64,000 nt of DNA, taken from NCBI RefSeq assembly GCF_014283215.1, contig NZ_JACOMF010000016.1, positions 1 through 64,000 of the forward strand, written 5' to 3'. The notes beneath the pieces were generated by a model that saw only the letters and a program-made list of their open reading frames with translations, was not told the DNA's origin and made no database searches. Below are positions 16,742 to 23,369 of this stretch, piece by piece (position 1 is the first letter of the stretch; every line of letters starts with the position of its first letter). The translations under genes were made by a program, and so were the position numbers. The stretch comes from Siccirubricoccus deserti. GTDB lineage: Bacteria > Pseudomonadota > Alphaproteobacteria > Acetobacterales > Acetobacteraceae.

Positions 16742-17866
16742 GTGCGACTGGCGGAGCATGATGGCAAGACGCTGCTGCGCGGGCATGGCGTGGCAACCCC
16801 ACGCGGCACGCTGCTCAGCGGGGAGATCAGCGGCGAAGGCGTGCTGAAGGCGCAGGTGCTGGAAGGCGGCCGCGGCAAGCGCGGGCTGGTGCGCCGCGTC
16901 ACCGCCGCCGAGGCGCCCGCCGCGGCGGCAGCGATTCGCGCCGCGCTCGGCGATCCGGCAGCGCCGCTGCTGCTGGAAGCCGCGGTGCCGATGGCGCGGG
17001 AGGTCTATCTGGCGCTGCGCATCGACGGCACGGCGCAATCGATCGAATTGCTCTGCGCCCCGGAAGGTGGCGTCGAGGTGGAGCAGGCCGGCGCCCTGCT
17101 GCGCGGCCCGCTGGAGCCGGAGGCGCCTGGCGCGCTGGAAGATGCCTTCGCCATCCTCCGCCCCGGCTTTCCGCCCGATCTGGCGGCCCGGCTGGCGCGG
17201 CTGGCGGTGCGGCTGGCCCGGGTGATGCGGGCCGAGGATCTGGAGCTGCTGGAGATCAACCCGCTGGCGGTGACGCCCGACGGCAAGCTCATCGCCTGCG
17301 ATGCCAAGGCGGTGCGCGACGATTCGGCGCTGTTCCGTCACGCCTCGCCCGCCTTGTCGGCAGCACTGGAGGCAGCGGCGCTGACCCCGCTGGAACGGCG
17401 CGGCCGCGACCAGGGCTTCCAGCTGGTGGAACTGGAGGGCGGCACGGTGGCGATGATCACTGCCGGTGCCGGGCTCGGCATGCTGATGCTTGACCTGCTG
17501 GCGGATGCCGGCTGCCCGGCCGCCTGCTTCATGGACAATGCCAATGGCGGCCCGGCCGAGACCATGCCGGAACGCCTGGCGCTCGCCTTCGAGATCGCCG
17601 CGCGGCCGGAGGTGAAGGCGGTGATGTTCTTCACCACCCTTGCCTCCCGCGGGCTGAAGGCGCGGGTCGAGGCGCTGGCCGCGGCGCTGCGCGCCAACCC
17701 GCCGACCAAGCCCTTCTTCGCCGGCATCGCCGCGGGGCATGCGGCGCTGCGCGGCTATTCCATGGAGCAGGCGCGTGCCGCGCTGGCCGAGGTCGGCGTC
17801 GCCGCGCTGCACGACAACCCGCATGCGCTGGTGAATGCCGTGGCCGAAGCGGTGAGGAAGGGCTGA
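16742..17866 (+). CDS. Succinyl-CoA-synthetase beta-like (ATP-grasp) subunit
   Basis: A 374-residue beta subunit partner. VRLAEHDGKTLLRGHGVATP matches the SucC N-terminus. QVLEGGRGKRGLV is the ATP-grasp lysine loop, ELLEINPLAVTPDG the Mg-ATP segment, and ITAGAGLGMLMLDLL begins the ligase domain. The usual DVGGGA loop is DNANGG here. Start is GTG at 16742, with an AGGAGG ribosome site at 16731-16736 that lies inside the 12-base gap between the divergent start codons. Slightly shorter than SucC (about 388 aa). It is not the housekeeping sucCD pair, because those are normally co-directional and adjacent to TCA-cycle genes. Malate-, methylmalate- or HMG-type substrates are all possible. Confidence 0.85.
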   Translation: MRLAEHDGKTLLRGHGVATPRGTLLSGEISGEGVLKAQVLEGGRGKRGLVRRVTAAEAPAAAAAIRAALGDPAAPLLLEAAVPMAREVYLALRIDGTAQSIELLCAPEGGVEVEQAGALLRGPLEPEAPGALEDAFAILRPGFPPDLAARLARLAVRLARVMRAEDLELLEINPLAVTPDGKLIACDAKAVRDDSALFRHASPALSAALEAAALTPLERRGRDQGFQLVELEGGTVAMITAGAGLGMLMLDLLADAGCPAACFMDNANGGPAETMPERLALAFEIAARPEVKAVMFFTTLASRGLKARVEALAAALRANPPTKPFFAGIAAGHAALRGYSMEQARAALAEVGVAALHDNPHALVNAVAEAVRKG

Positions 17867-17956
17867 GGCGGAGCCACGGCGGATCGACGTTCATGCCCGA
17901 AGGCGCTGCGGCGGGCGATCCGGATGTGCATTCCTGCCTCCTCCCTTACGGCACCA

Positions 17957-18559
17957 TCAGCGGGCCTTGGGCAATGCGAGGAACTCCCAGGGACTGGGGA
18001 ATGCACCGACCGGCACCTCGATCAGGGTCGGGTCATCGGTCCTGGCGAAGCCGCGCTGCAGCGCAGCCGTGCGGCGCCTCGGGCGCCGTCGCGCGCAGCC
18101 CCCCGGCGCCGAAGCTTTCGGCGAGGCGGACGAAATCCGGGTTGCGCAGCTCGGAGGCGATGGTGCGGCCGCCGAAATTGCTCTTCTGGATGCCCTTCAC
18201 ATTGCCGTAGGCGCCATCGTTGAACACCACGGAGACGGTGGCGATGCCGTGCTGCACCGCGGTCGCCAGCTCCTGCACATTGAACATGAAGCCGCCGTCG
18301 CCGTTGACCGGGAGCACCGGCCTGTCCGGGCAGCCGGTCTTCACGCCGAGCGCGGTGGCGAAGCCCCAGCCGAGCGTCCCTTGCAGCCCGGTGCTGAGGA
18401 AGCTGCGCGGGTGGTAGACCACGCGCAGCCGGTCCCGCGCGTGGTAGAGCGCGTCGAAGAACCGGTCGTTCTGCACGCCGGGCAGGGCGTAGAGCGTTTC
18501 GATGCCATTGGCGGTCAGGCCCTCGACCAGCGCTGCGCCGTGTTCCGCTGCTCCGCCAT
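17957..18559 (-). pseudogene. Acetolactate-synthase-like ThDP enzyme, decayed
   Basis: Remains of a thiamine-diphosphate enzyme, broken in three ways. From the ATG at 18559 the first frame (MAEQRNTAQRWSRA) stops at once, while the true sequence GAALVEGLTANGIETLYALP continues in another frame. After ...LRVVYHPR (about residue 45 of the original) the sequence jumps at about 18405 straight to FLSTGLQGTLGWGFATALG, deleting roughly the middle two thirds of a normal 550-residue protein, including most of the PYR and central domains. The ThDP-binding GDGGFMFNVQEL segment survives. Near 18075-18090 a one-base shift moves the tail TDDPTLIEVPVGAFPSPWEF into a third frame that ends at the TGA 17957-17959. 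It cannot be functional. Confidence 0.9.
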
Positions 18560-18606
18560 GCCGCCTCTGCCCGCTGTCGGGGGCTTCGCGGGGATGGTGG
18601 CACGGA

Positions 18607-19119
18607 TCAGCCGCGCAAGTCGAGCGCGCGCAGCTCCTCGTCGATGCGGCGCCCATCCGGCAGCCGCAGCGCCGCCTGCTCGATGCCATAGGGCAGGAAG
18701 CCGAGCCGGCCGTACAGCGCCTGCGCCGCGGCATTGCCCACGGTGACGGTCAGCAGCAGCCGCTCCAGCCCCGCACTGCGCGCCTGGGCGATGGCCCGCT
18801 GCATCAGCCGACCGGCAATGCCCTGGCCACGCGCCGCGGCCTGAACATAGACGCCCCAGATGGCGCCCTTGTGCCGCACCTTGGCCGGCCGATGCGCGAA
18901 GAAGCCGGCCATGCCGACCAGCGCATCCCCCGCGAAGGCGCCGAAGATCGCATCCGGCGCCTGCTTCGGCATGCCGGCGGCGAAGCCGGCGGCATCGATG
19001 CGCTCGGCGTCCTCGGCCGAGGCACCGAAGGCTTCGGGGTGCCGCCGCAAGGCCTCGATGCGCAGGCTGCGGAAGGCTGCGGCATCCGCCGTCGTCAGCA
19101 CCCGGATCCCCGTTTCCAT
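18607..19119 (-). CDS. GNAT-family N-acetyltransferase
   Basis: A 170-residue single-domain acetyltransferase using acetyl-CoA. IRVLTTADAAAFRSLRIEAL forms the beta1-alpha1 start. The acetyl-CoA pyrophosphate loop is VQAAARGQGIAGRLMQRAI (motif A, R/Q-x-x-G-x-G/A) near residue 105, and NAAAQALYGRLGFLPYGIEQ is motif B with the usual aromatic residue. The ATG at 19119 is preceded by a purine-rich GAGGGCGAG; the frame is open to 19155. It lies between the ThDP pseudogene and the rightward RraA-type gene and has no clear partners. The acetyl acceptor is unknown. Confidence 0.9.
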   Translation of the reverse strand: METGIRVLTTADAAAFRSLRIEALRRHPEAFGASAEDAERIDAAGFAAGMPKQAPDAIFGAFAGDALVGMAGFFAHRPAKVRHKGAIWGVYVQAAARGQGIAGRLMQRAIAQARSAGLERLLLTVTVGNAAAQALYGRLGFLPYGIEQAALRLPDGRRIDEELRALDLRG

Positions 19120-19187
19120 CCCACTCGCCCTCGACAGCGCTACCGGTGGAGGCATGATGCCCGCCGGAATCCCAGGAGGACATCAGC

Positions 19188-19862
19188 ATGACACTCGGCT
19201 TTCGCATCAAGCCCGTGACCACGCGGGTCGATGCCGCGCTCTGCGCCCGCGCCGCCAGGGTGCCGGCGGCGAATCTCGGCGATGTGGTCAATCGCATCCA
19301 GACCATGCGCGGCGGCTTCCGCGCCTTCGGCGGCCGACGCGCGGTGGCCGGCCCGGCCTTTACCGTCCGCGCCCGCTCCGGCGACAACCTCATGCTGCAC
19401 CGCGCCATCGACCTGGCGGAGCCGGGTGACGTGATCGTGGTGGATGCCGGCGGCGACCTGTCCATCGCCATCACCGGCGAGCTGATGATGGGCTGGGCGG
19501 CCAAGCGCGGCATCGCCGCCGTCGTCATCGATGGCGCGGTGCGCGACGTGGCGCAGCTCGGCACCATGCATCTTGGCGTCTGGGCCTGCGGCGTCACCCC
19601 CTCCGGCCCCTACAAGGACGGCCCGGGCGAGATCGGCTATCCGGTCTCCTGCGGCGGCCAGGTGGTGATGCCGGGCGATCTCATCATGGCGGATGAGGAT
19701 GGCGTGGTCGTGCTGCCCGCCGCCGATGCGGAAGCCGCGATCGCTGCGGGCGAGGCGCATAACGCGAAGGAAGTGCGGGCGCAGGCGGCGATCGATGCCG
19801 GGACCTGGGAGCGTGGCTGGGTGTTGGAGTCGCTGAAGGCGAAGGGCTGCGAGGGCGCTTGA
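19188..19862 (+). CDS. RraA-family / HMG-aldolase-type protein
   Basis: A 224-residue protein of the RraA superfamily. It retains the DGAVRD motif (Arg-Asp near residue 120) and the GGDLSIAITGELMMGWAAKR segment seen in divalent-metal 4-hydroxy-4-methyl-2-oxoglutarate/4-carboxy-4-hydroxy-2-oxoadipate aldolases, in which Arg and Asp bind substrate and metal. Regulators of RNase E activity also belong to this fold, but the intact motif and catabolic neighbourhood favour a pyruvate-releasing aldolase (inference). The ATG follows an AGGAGGA ribosome site at 19171. The gene is followed by two strong hairpins and the convergent trmO gene. Confidence 0.85.
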   Translation: MTLGFRIKPVTTRVDAALCARAARVPAANLGDVVNRIQTMRGGFRAFGGRRAVAGPAFTVRARSGDNLMLHRAIDLAEPGDVIVVDAGGDLSIAITGELMMGWAAKRGIAAVVIDGAVRDVAQLGTMHLGVWACGVTPSGPYKDGPGEIGYPVSCGGQVVMPGDLIMADEDGVVVLPAADAEAAIAAGEAHNAKEVRAQAAIDAGTWERGWVLESLKAKGCEGA

Positions 19863-19863
19863 T

Positions 19864-19921
19864 CCTGGGGAAGGCGCTGCCTTCCCCAGGCTCCATCCGC
19901 CAGGGGGGCGGGCGCCCCTGG
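19864..19921. terminator. Two tandem hairpins between convergent genes
   Basis: CCTGGGGAAGGC-gct-GCCTTCCCCAGG (19864-19890) is a perfect 12-bp stem with a three-base loop. A second stem follows at about 19901-19921 (CCAGGGG...CCCCTGG). Neither is followed by a T-run. Tandem stems between convergent RraA-type and trmO genes probably stop transcription from both sides. Confidence 0.75.
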
Positions 19922-19932
19922 ACCGGCCCGAG

Positions 19933-20394
19933 TTAGCGTCGGGATGTCGCGTGCGAGGTCAGCCAGCCCATGGCAGCATCCGGCTCCGCATCCGTCGTCG
20001 GCAGATAGGGCTTGATGTCCAGCAGCGGCGTGCCGTCGACGCAATCGAGGTTGCGTACCCGCAGCACGCCTGGCGCCGCGAAGCCCTCGAAGCGCACCAC
20101 GGAAAGCGCGATGGGGTTCGGCCGATGCGGCGCACGGGTGGCGAAGATGCCGCGCGGCTCGCCATCGAAGGGTGGGGAGACGCGCAGCGCCGGCGTCCGC
20201 ACCTGGTGCATCCAGTACAGCAGGATGAGATGGCTGAACCCCTCCAGCGCCAGCAGCCCATCCTGGAACGCCGGCGCCACCACGGCGCGGCATTCCGGCG
20301 CCGGGTCGGGTTGGCGGCCGTTGCGCGGACACTCCGCCGGGGTGGCCCAGGGGGTCTCGAGATGGCCGATCGGCGTCACGGCGTAATCGGGCAT
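19933..20394 (-). CDS. trmO: tRNA (N6-threonylcarbamoyladenosine37-N6)-methyltransferase TrmO
   Basis: TrmO (YaeB/TsaA, UPF0066) uses S-adenosylmethionine to methylate t6A37 of tRNA-Thr. The 153-residue protein has the characteristic N-terminus YAVTPIGHLETPWATP, the conserved patch LEGFSHLILLYWMHQ and the signature FATRAPHRPNPIALSVV, with the active-site Arg, His and Asn. DGTPLLDIKPYLP is the final family motif. Length is that of the bacterial single-domain form. A GGGGG ribosome-site-like sequence lies upstream of the ATG. It stands alone between catabolic genes. Some UPF0066 proteins act in other modifications, but the full motif set supports TrmO. Confidence 0.88.
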   Translation of the reverse strand: MPDYAVTPIGHLETPWATPAECPRNGRQPDPAPECRAVVAPAFQDGLLALEGFSHLILLYWMHQVRTPALRVSPPFDGEPRGIFATRAPHRPNPIALSVVRFEGFAAPGVLRVRNLDCVDGTPLLDIKPYLPTTDAEPDAAMGWLTSHATSRR

Positions 20395-20433
20395 CAGGGA
20401 CCCCCAGCTCTGGCATCGGATGCGGGGTGCGCG

Positions 20434-21666
20434 TCACCCCTTGCCCGGCGGCGCCAGCACCGGGCCGCCGAGCAGCGCGGTGAGTTCCGCCTCGGTATAG
20501 CCGGCATCCGCCAGCACGCTGCGCGCATCGGCTGATAGCCTTGGTGCGAGCGGCAGCTCATCCGGCCCGGCGGCGGAGAAGCTGACCGGGCGGCCAAGCC
20601 CGATCATCGCCCCTTCGGTCGGGTGCTCCTCCCGCCGCAGCATTCCGGTTTCCCAGAGATGCGGGTCGTCCAGCAGCCCGTCGATGGTGGCGAAGGGCAT
20701 CGCCGGGATTTCGCGTCGGCGGAACTCGGCGGCCCATTCGGCGGTGGTGCGGGTGCGCAGCGCCTCCGCCCGCAGGGTGAAATAGGCGTCCACGTTGCGG
20801 AAACGGGCGACCACGCTGTTGAAGCGCGGGTCGTCCTTCAGCTCCGGCCGGCCGATGGCCTCGAAGAAGCCGAAGGCCTGCGCATCGGTATTGGCGGAGA
20901 GGGCGATGTAGCCATCCTTGGTCGGGATCGGCTTGGCATCCGGGTTCATCACCCGCGGGTCGCCGGTCGCCCCCGCCGGGTCGAAGGTCCGGGTGAACAT
21001 GTGCTCGGTCAGGACGAAATGCGCCATGCTCTCGTACATCGGCACCTCAATCGCCTGGCCTTCGCCGGACTTCTCGCGGGCGTAGAGCGCGGCGGTGATC
21101 GCCTGGCTGGCGATGATGCCGGTGATGTGGTCGCACAGCACGAAGGGCGCGTAGCGCGGCTCGCCCGTAACCTGGCCGAGCGCCGCGGCAAAGCCCGACA
21201 TGCCCTGGATGATGGTGTCGTAGGCCGGGCTGTCGTGATAGCGGCCGCGCTTGCCGAAGCCGGCGATGACGCAGAACACCAGCCGCGGATTGCGCGGCCG
21301 CAGCGCCTCCCAGGTGATGCCGAGCCGGTCCAGCGCGCCGCCGCGCATGTTGGTCACCAGCACGTCGGCCTGCTCGGCCAGCCGGGTCAGCACCGCCATG
21401 CCTTCGGGGGTCTTCAGGTCGACGGCGATGCTGCGCTTGCCGCGGTTGAAGTGGATGAACTTCGGCGACATGTCGGGCGAGGGCGCCGGTCCGCCCAGCT
21501 TGCGCAGCAGGTCGCCCTCCGGCGCCTCCAGCTTGACGACATCGGCGCCCTGCTCGGCCAGGGTCAGGGTGCAACTCGGCCCGACCACCACGGCGGTCAG
21601 GTCCAGCACCTTCACCCCGCTCAGCGGGCCTTGGGGTCGCGATGCAGCGCGATCAGCGGCGCTCAT
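20434..21666 (-). CDS. CaiB/BaiF (family III) CoA-transferase 1
   Basis: A 410-residue family III CoA-transferase moving CoA between carboxylic acids without a ping-pong acid anhydride. The N-terminal GVKVLDLTAVVVGPSCT and KLEAPEGDLLRKLGG segments bind CoA, NRGKRSIAVDLKTPEG follows, and the catalytic Asp lies in SPAYDTIIQGMSGF. The ATG at 21666 overlaps the stop of the upstream dehydratase-like gene (ATGA), so the two are translationally coupled; three extra upstream residues are possible. The pairing with a mesaconyl-CoA-hydratase-like protein recalls the Mct-Meh pair of C5 dicarboxylate metabolism (mesaconate, itaconate, citramalate), which is inference from context. Confidence 0.9.
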   Translation of the reverse strand: MSAADRAASRPQGPLSGVKVLDLTAVVVGPSCTLTLAEQGADVVKLEAPEGDLLRKLGGPAPSPDMSPKFIHFNRGKRSIAVDLKTPEGMAVLTRLAEQADVLVTNMRGGALDRLGITWEALRPRNPRLVFCVIAGFGKRGRYHDSPAYDTIIQGMSGFAAALGQVTGEPRYAPFVLCDHITGIIASQAITAALYAREKSGEGQAIEVPMYESMAHFVLTEHMFTRTFDPAGATGDPRVMNPDAKPIPTKDGYIALSANTDAQAFGFFEAIGRPELKDDPRFNSVVARFRNVDAYFTLRAEALRTRTTAEWAAEFRRREIPAMPFATIDGLLDDPHLWETGMLRREEHPTEGAMIGLGRPVSFSAAGPDELPLAPRLSADARSVLADAGYTEAELTALLGGPVLAPPGKG

Positions 21667-22511
21667 GCCGCGCACTCCGCGACGGATTCAAAGGCCAGCC
21701 GGCCGCTGTCGTCCAGCGCCCAGAGCCGGACCTTGCCCGGCGCCTCGACATGCGCGGCGAGGGTCACCGGCCGGCCGACGAACAGCGGCCGCCCCGCCCT
21801 TGTGGTGATGCTGCGCAACGGCCCCGGCAGGTGGCGCTTGGCCAGTTCCGACAGCTTGGTCGTGGTGATGCCGCCATTGACCACCAGCGCGGGGTAGCCT
21901 TCCTCCGAGCGGGCGTAATCGGCGTCGTAGTGGATGCGGTGGCCGTTGTTGGTGACCGCGGAGTAGCGGAACAGCAACCTCGTATCCGGGGTGAAGCTCT
22001 CACGCTGCGCCGCCGCGGGCAGTTCGGGCAGCGGCGGCTCGGTGGGGGTGGCGCCCGGCGTCGCCGCGGCGCGGTAGACCAGATCCTGCTCCTCCACCAC
22101 GCATTCGCGGCCCTCGCTCTCGATGCCGTGGCGGATGGTGACGAAGACCATTTCGCCGCTGCGGCCCCGCTTCGGGGTGATGGCAGTGACGCGGGAGACA
22201 CGCCGCACCTCGGCGCCGATGGCCAGCGGCGCGTTGAACCAGGTGCGGCGGCCAGCGAACATGCGGCGCGGCAGCGGCACCGGCGGCAGGAACTCGCCCT
22301 TCGCCCCATGGCCGTCCGGCCCCAGGCCGGATTGCCGGGCCAGCGGCGCGAACAGCACCACATGCCAGCCCTCCGGCATCGGCGCGCCGCGGCTGAGCGC
22401 CAGCGGATCAAGGTCGAGCAGCGCGGCCAGCCGGCGCAGCAGCACCAGGCTGACCTCATCCTCGGCCGTCTCGCTACGGCCGATCCACCCGTTCAGTTCA
22501 GCGTCATCCAT
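21663..22511 (-). CDS. MaoC/FAS1-like dehydratase (mesaconyl-C4-CoA hydratase-like)
   Basis: A 282-residue double-hotdog protein of the HTD2/FAS1-like dehydratase group, which includes mesaconyl-C4-CoA (3-methylfumaryl-CoA) hydratase. The N-terminal half shows GWHVVLFAPLARQSGLGPDG and PLPRRMFAGRRTWF, and the C-terminal half FRYSAVTNNGHRIHYDADYA, carrying the hydratase Asp/His environment, then GYPALVVNGGIT. Length and two-hotdog layout agree with that enzyme. It is co-translated with CoA-transferase 1. A role in hydrating or dehydrating a branched C5 dicarboxyl-CoA is the best guess; fatty-acid 3-hydroxyacyl dehydration is the alternative. Confidence 0.82.
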   Translation of the reverse strand: MDDAELNGWIGRSETAEDEVSLVLLRRLAALLDLDPLALSRGAPMPEGWHVVLFAPLARQSGLGPDGHGAKGEFLPPVPLPRRMFAGRRTWFNAPLAIGAEVRRVSRVTAITPKRGRSGEMVFVTIRHGIESEGRECVVEEQDLVYRAAATPGATPTEPPLPELPAAAQRESFTPDTRLLFRYSAVTNNGHRIHYDADYARSEEGYPALVVNGGITTTKLSELAKRHLPGPLRSITTRAGRPLFVGRPVTLAAHVEAPGKVRLWALDDSGRLAFESVAECAA

Positions 22512-22565
22512 GAGTATTCCCCCTGCCCGCCATCATCCGGCGGGGCGGGGCGGCGTCAACCGGGG

Positions 22566-22838
22566 TCAGCGCGGCTGGACGCGCGGGTCGCCCCCCGGCG
22601 TGCCGGGCGGCGGGATGACCGGCGTGGTGTTGGGGTGCGGCTCCGGCACCGGCGCATGGATGCCGGGATCGACCCCCGGCGGCGGCCTGATCACCGACGG
22701 CGGCGGCGTGATGATGGGCGGCCCCTGCGGCACCTCCGGTGGCGGCTGCGGAGGCGTGGAGGGCGGCTGAGGCGTCTGCGCCAGGGCAACCGTCGCCGCC
22801 ATGGCCAGCAGCCCGGCAAGCACGAGCGCACGGGTCAT
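22566..22838 (-). CDS. Small secreted proline-rich protein
   Basis: A 90-residue protein with a clear Sec signal peptide (MTRALVLAGLLAMAATVALA, cleaved before QTPQ). The mature part of about 70 residues is roughly 40 percent proline, with PPP runs, PPPEVPQGPPIITPPPSVI and repeated PG/PH motifs. It would be an extended, unfolded periplasmic or exported peptide. No catalytic motif and no recognised family. It lies between soxG and the dehydratase gene on the same strand with 30- and 54-base gaps, so it may be carried on the sox transcript. Proline codons can inflate open frames in GC-rich DNA, but the signal peptide argues for a real gene. Confidence 0.65.
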   Translation of the reverse strand: MTRALVLAGLLAMAATVALAQTPQPPSTPPQPPPEVPQGPPIITPPPSVIRPPPGVDPGIHAPVPEPHPNTTPVIPPPGTPGGDPRVQPR

Positions 22839-22868
22839 TGCCGCATAACGCTCTCGCCGCCGCCCGGT

Positions 22869-23369
22869 TCAGCCATCGAGGTCGGCGAGCGCCTCGGCCA
22901 GATGCGCGCCCAGATGCGGCGCCAGGGACCGCGTCGTCTCGATGTGCCAGCGCGCCGCGCCGCGCCGCCACAGCACCACCTCCACCTTGCCGAACAGCGT
23001 ACGGGTGCAGGCACCGGGCGGGAACGCCGGGTCATAGAGGTCGAGCGGACACCCCTCGGCCAGCAGCAGCGGCGCCGCCGCGCCCTCCAGCGCGAAGCCG
23101 GCTCGCCCGGCGGAAACCTCGACGATCGAGGCCGGCGCCGCGCCCCGTGCCGCCTCCAGCGCGGCGAGGTCAACCGCATCCCCGGCCAGCAGCAGCCATT
23201 CATCCGGGCCCAGCCAAAGCGCGGCGCGCGCCCCGGCTGCCTCGGCGCACAGCGGCACCTCAGGCAACGCCACGCCAAAGGCGGCGCCGAGCGGGACCCG
23301 TGCCTCCGGGCCGCAGCGCAGCGAGATCCGCACCAGCGGCGGCAGCGGGTGCAGCGTGACCTCAGCCAT
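22869..23369 (-). CDS. soxG: Sarcosine oxidase gamma subunit
   Basis: The 166-residue gamma subunit of heterotetrameric sarcosine oxidase, distantly related to the folate-binding GcvT fold. Recognisable are LWLGPDEWLLLAG near residue 55, VEVSAGRAGFALEG, the GCPLDLYDPAFPPGACTRTL segment and VLWRRGAARWHIETTRS. In characterised enzymes gamma packs against the alpha subunit and stabilises the complex. Its start overlaps the soxA stop by eight bases and it is the last sox gene, matching the usual B-D-A-G order. Confidence 0.9.
   Translation of the reverse strand: MAEVTLHPLPPLVRISLRCGPEARVPLGAAFGVALPEVPLCAEAAGARAALWLGPDEWLLLAGDAVDLAALEAARGAAPASIVEVSAGRAGFALEGAAAPLLLAEGCPLDLYDPAFPPGACTRTLFGKVEVVLWRRGAARWHIETTRSLAPHLGAHLAEALADLDG

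Noticed and set aside
15869-17824. Reading the ligase alpha frame as a 651-residue fusion
   Set aside because: The extra N-terminal 365 residues are antisense to the beta subunit gene; homology to the alpha subunit begins at 16729.
18033-18734. Intact 233-residue ThDP-enzyme gene
   Set aside because: The frame joins non-adjacent parts of the enzyme and loses both the true N-terminus and the C-terminus to frameshifts; best treated as a pseudogene.
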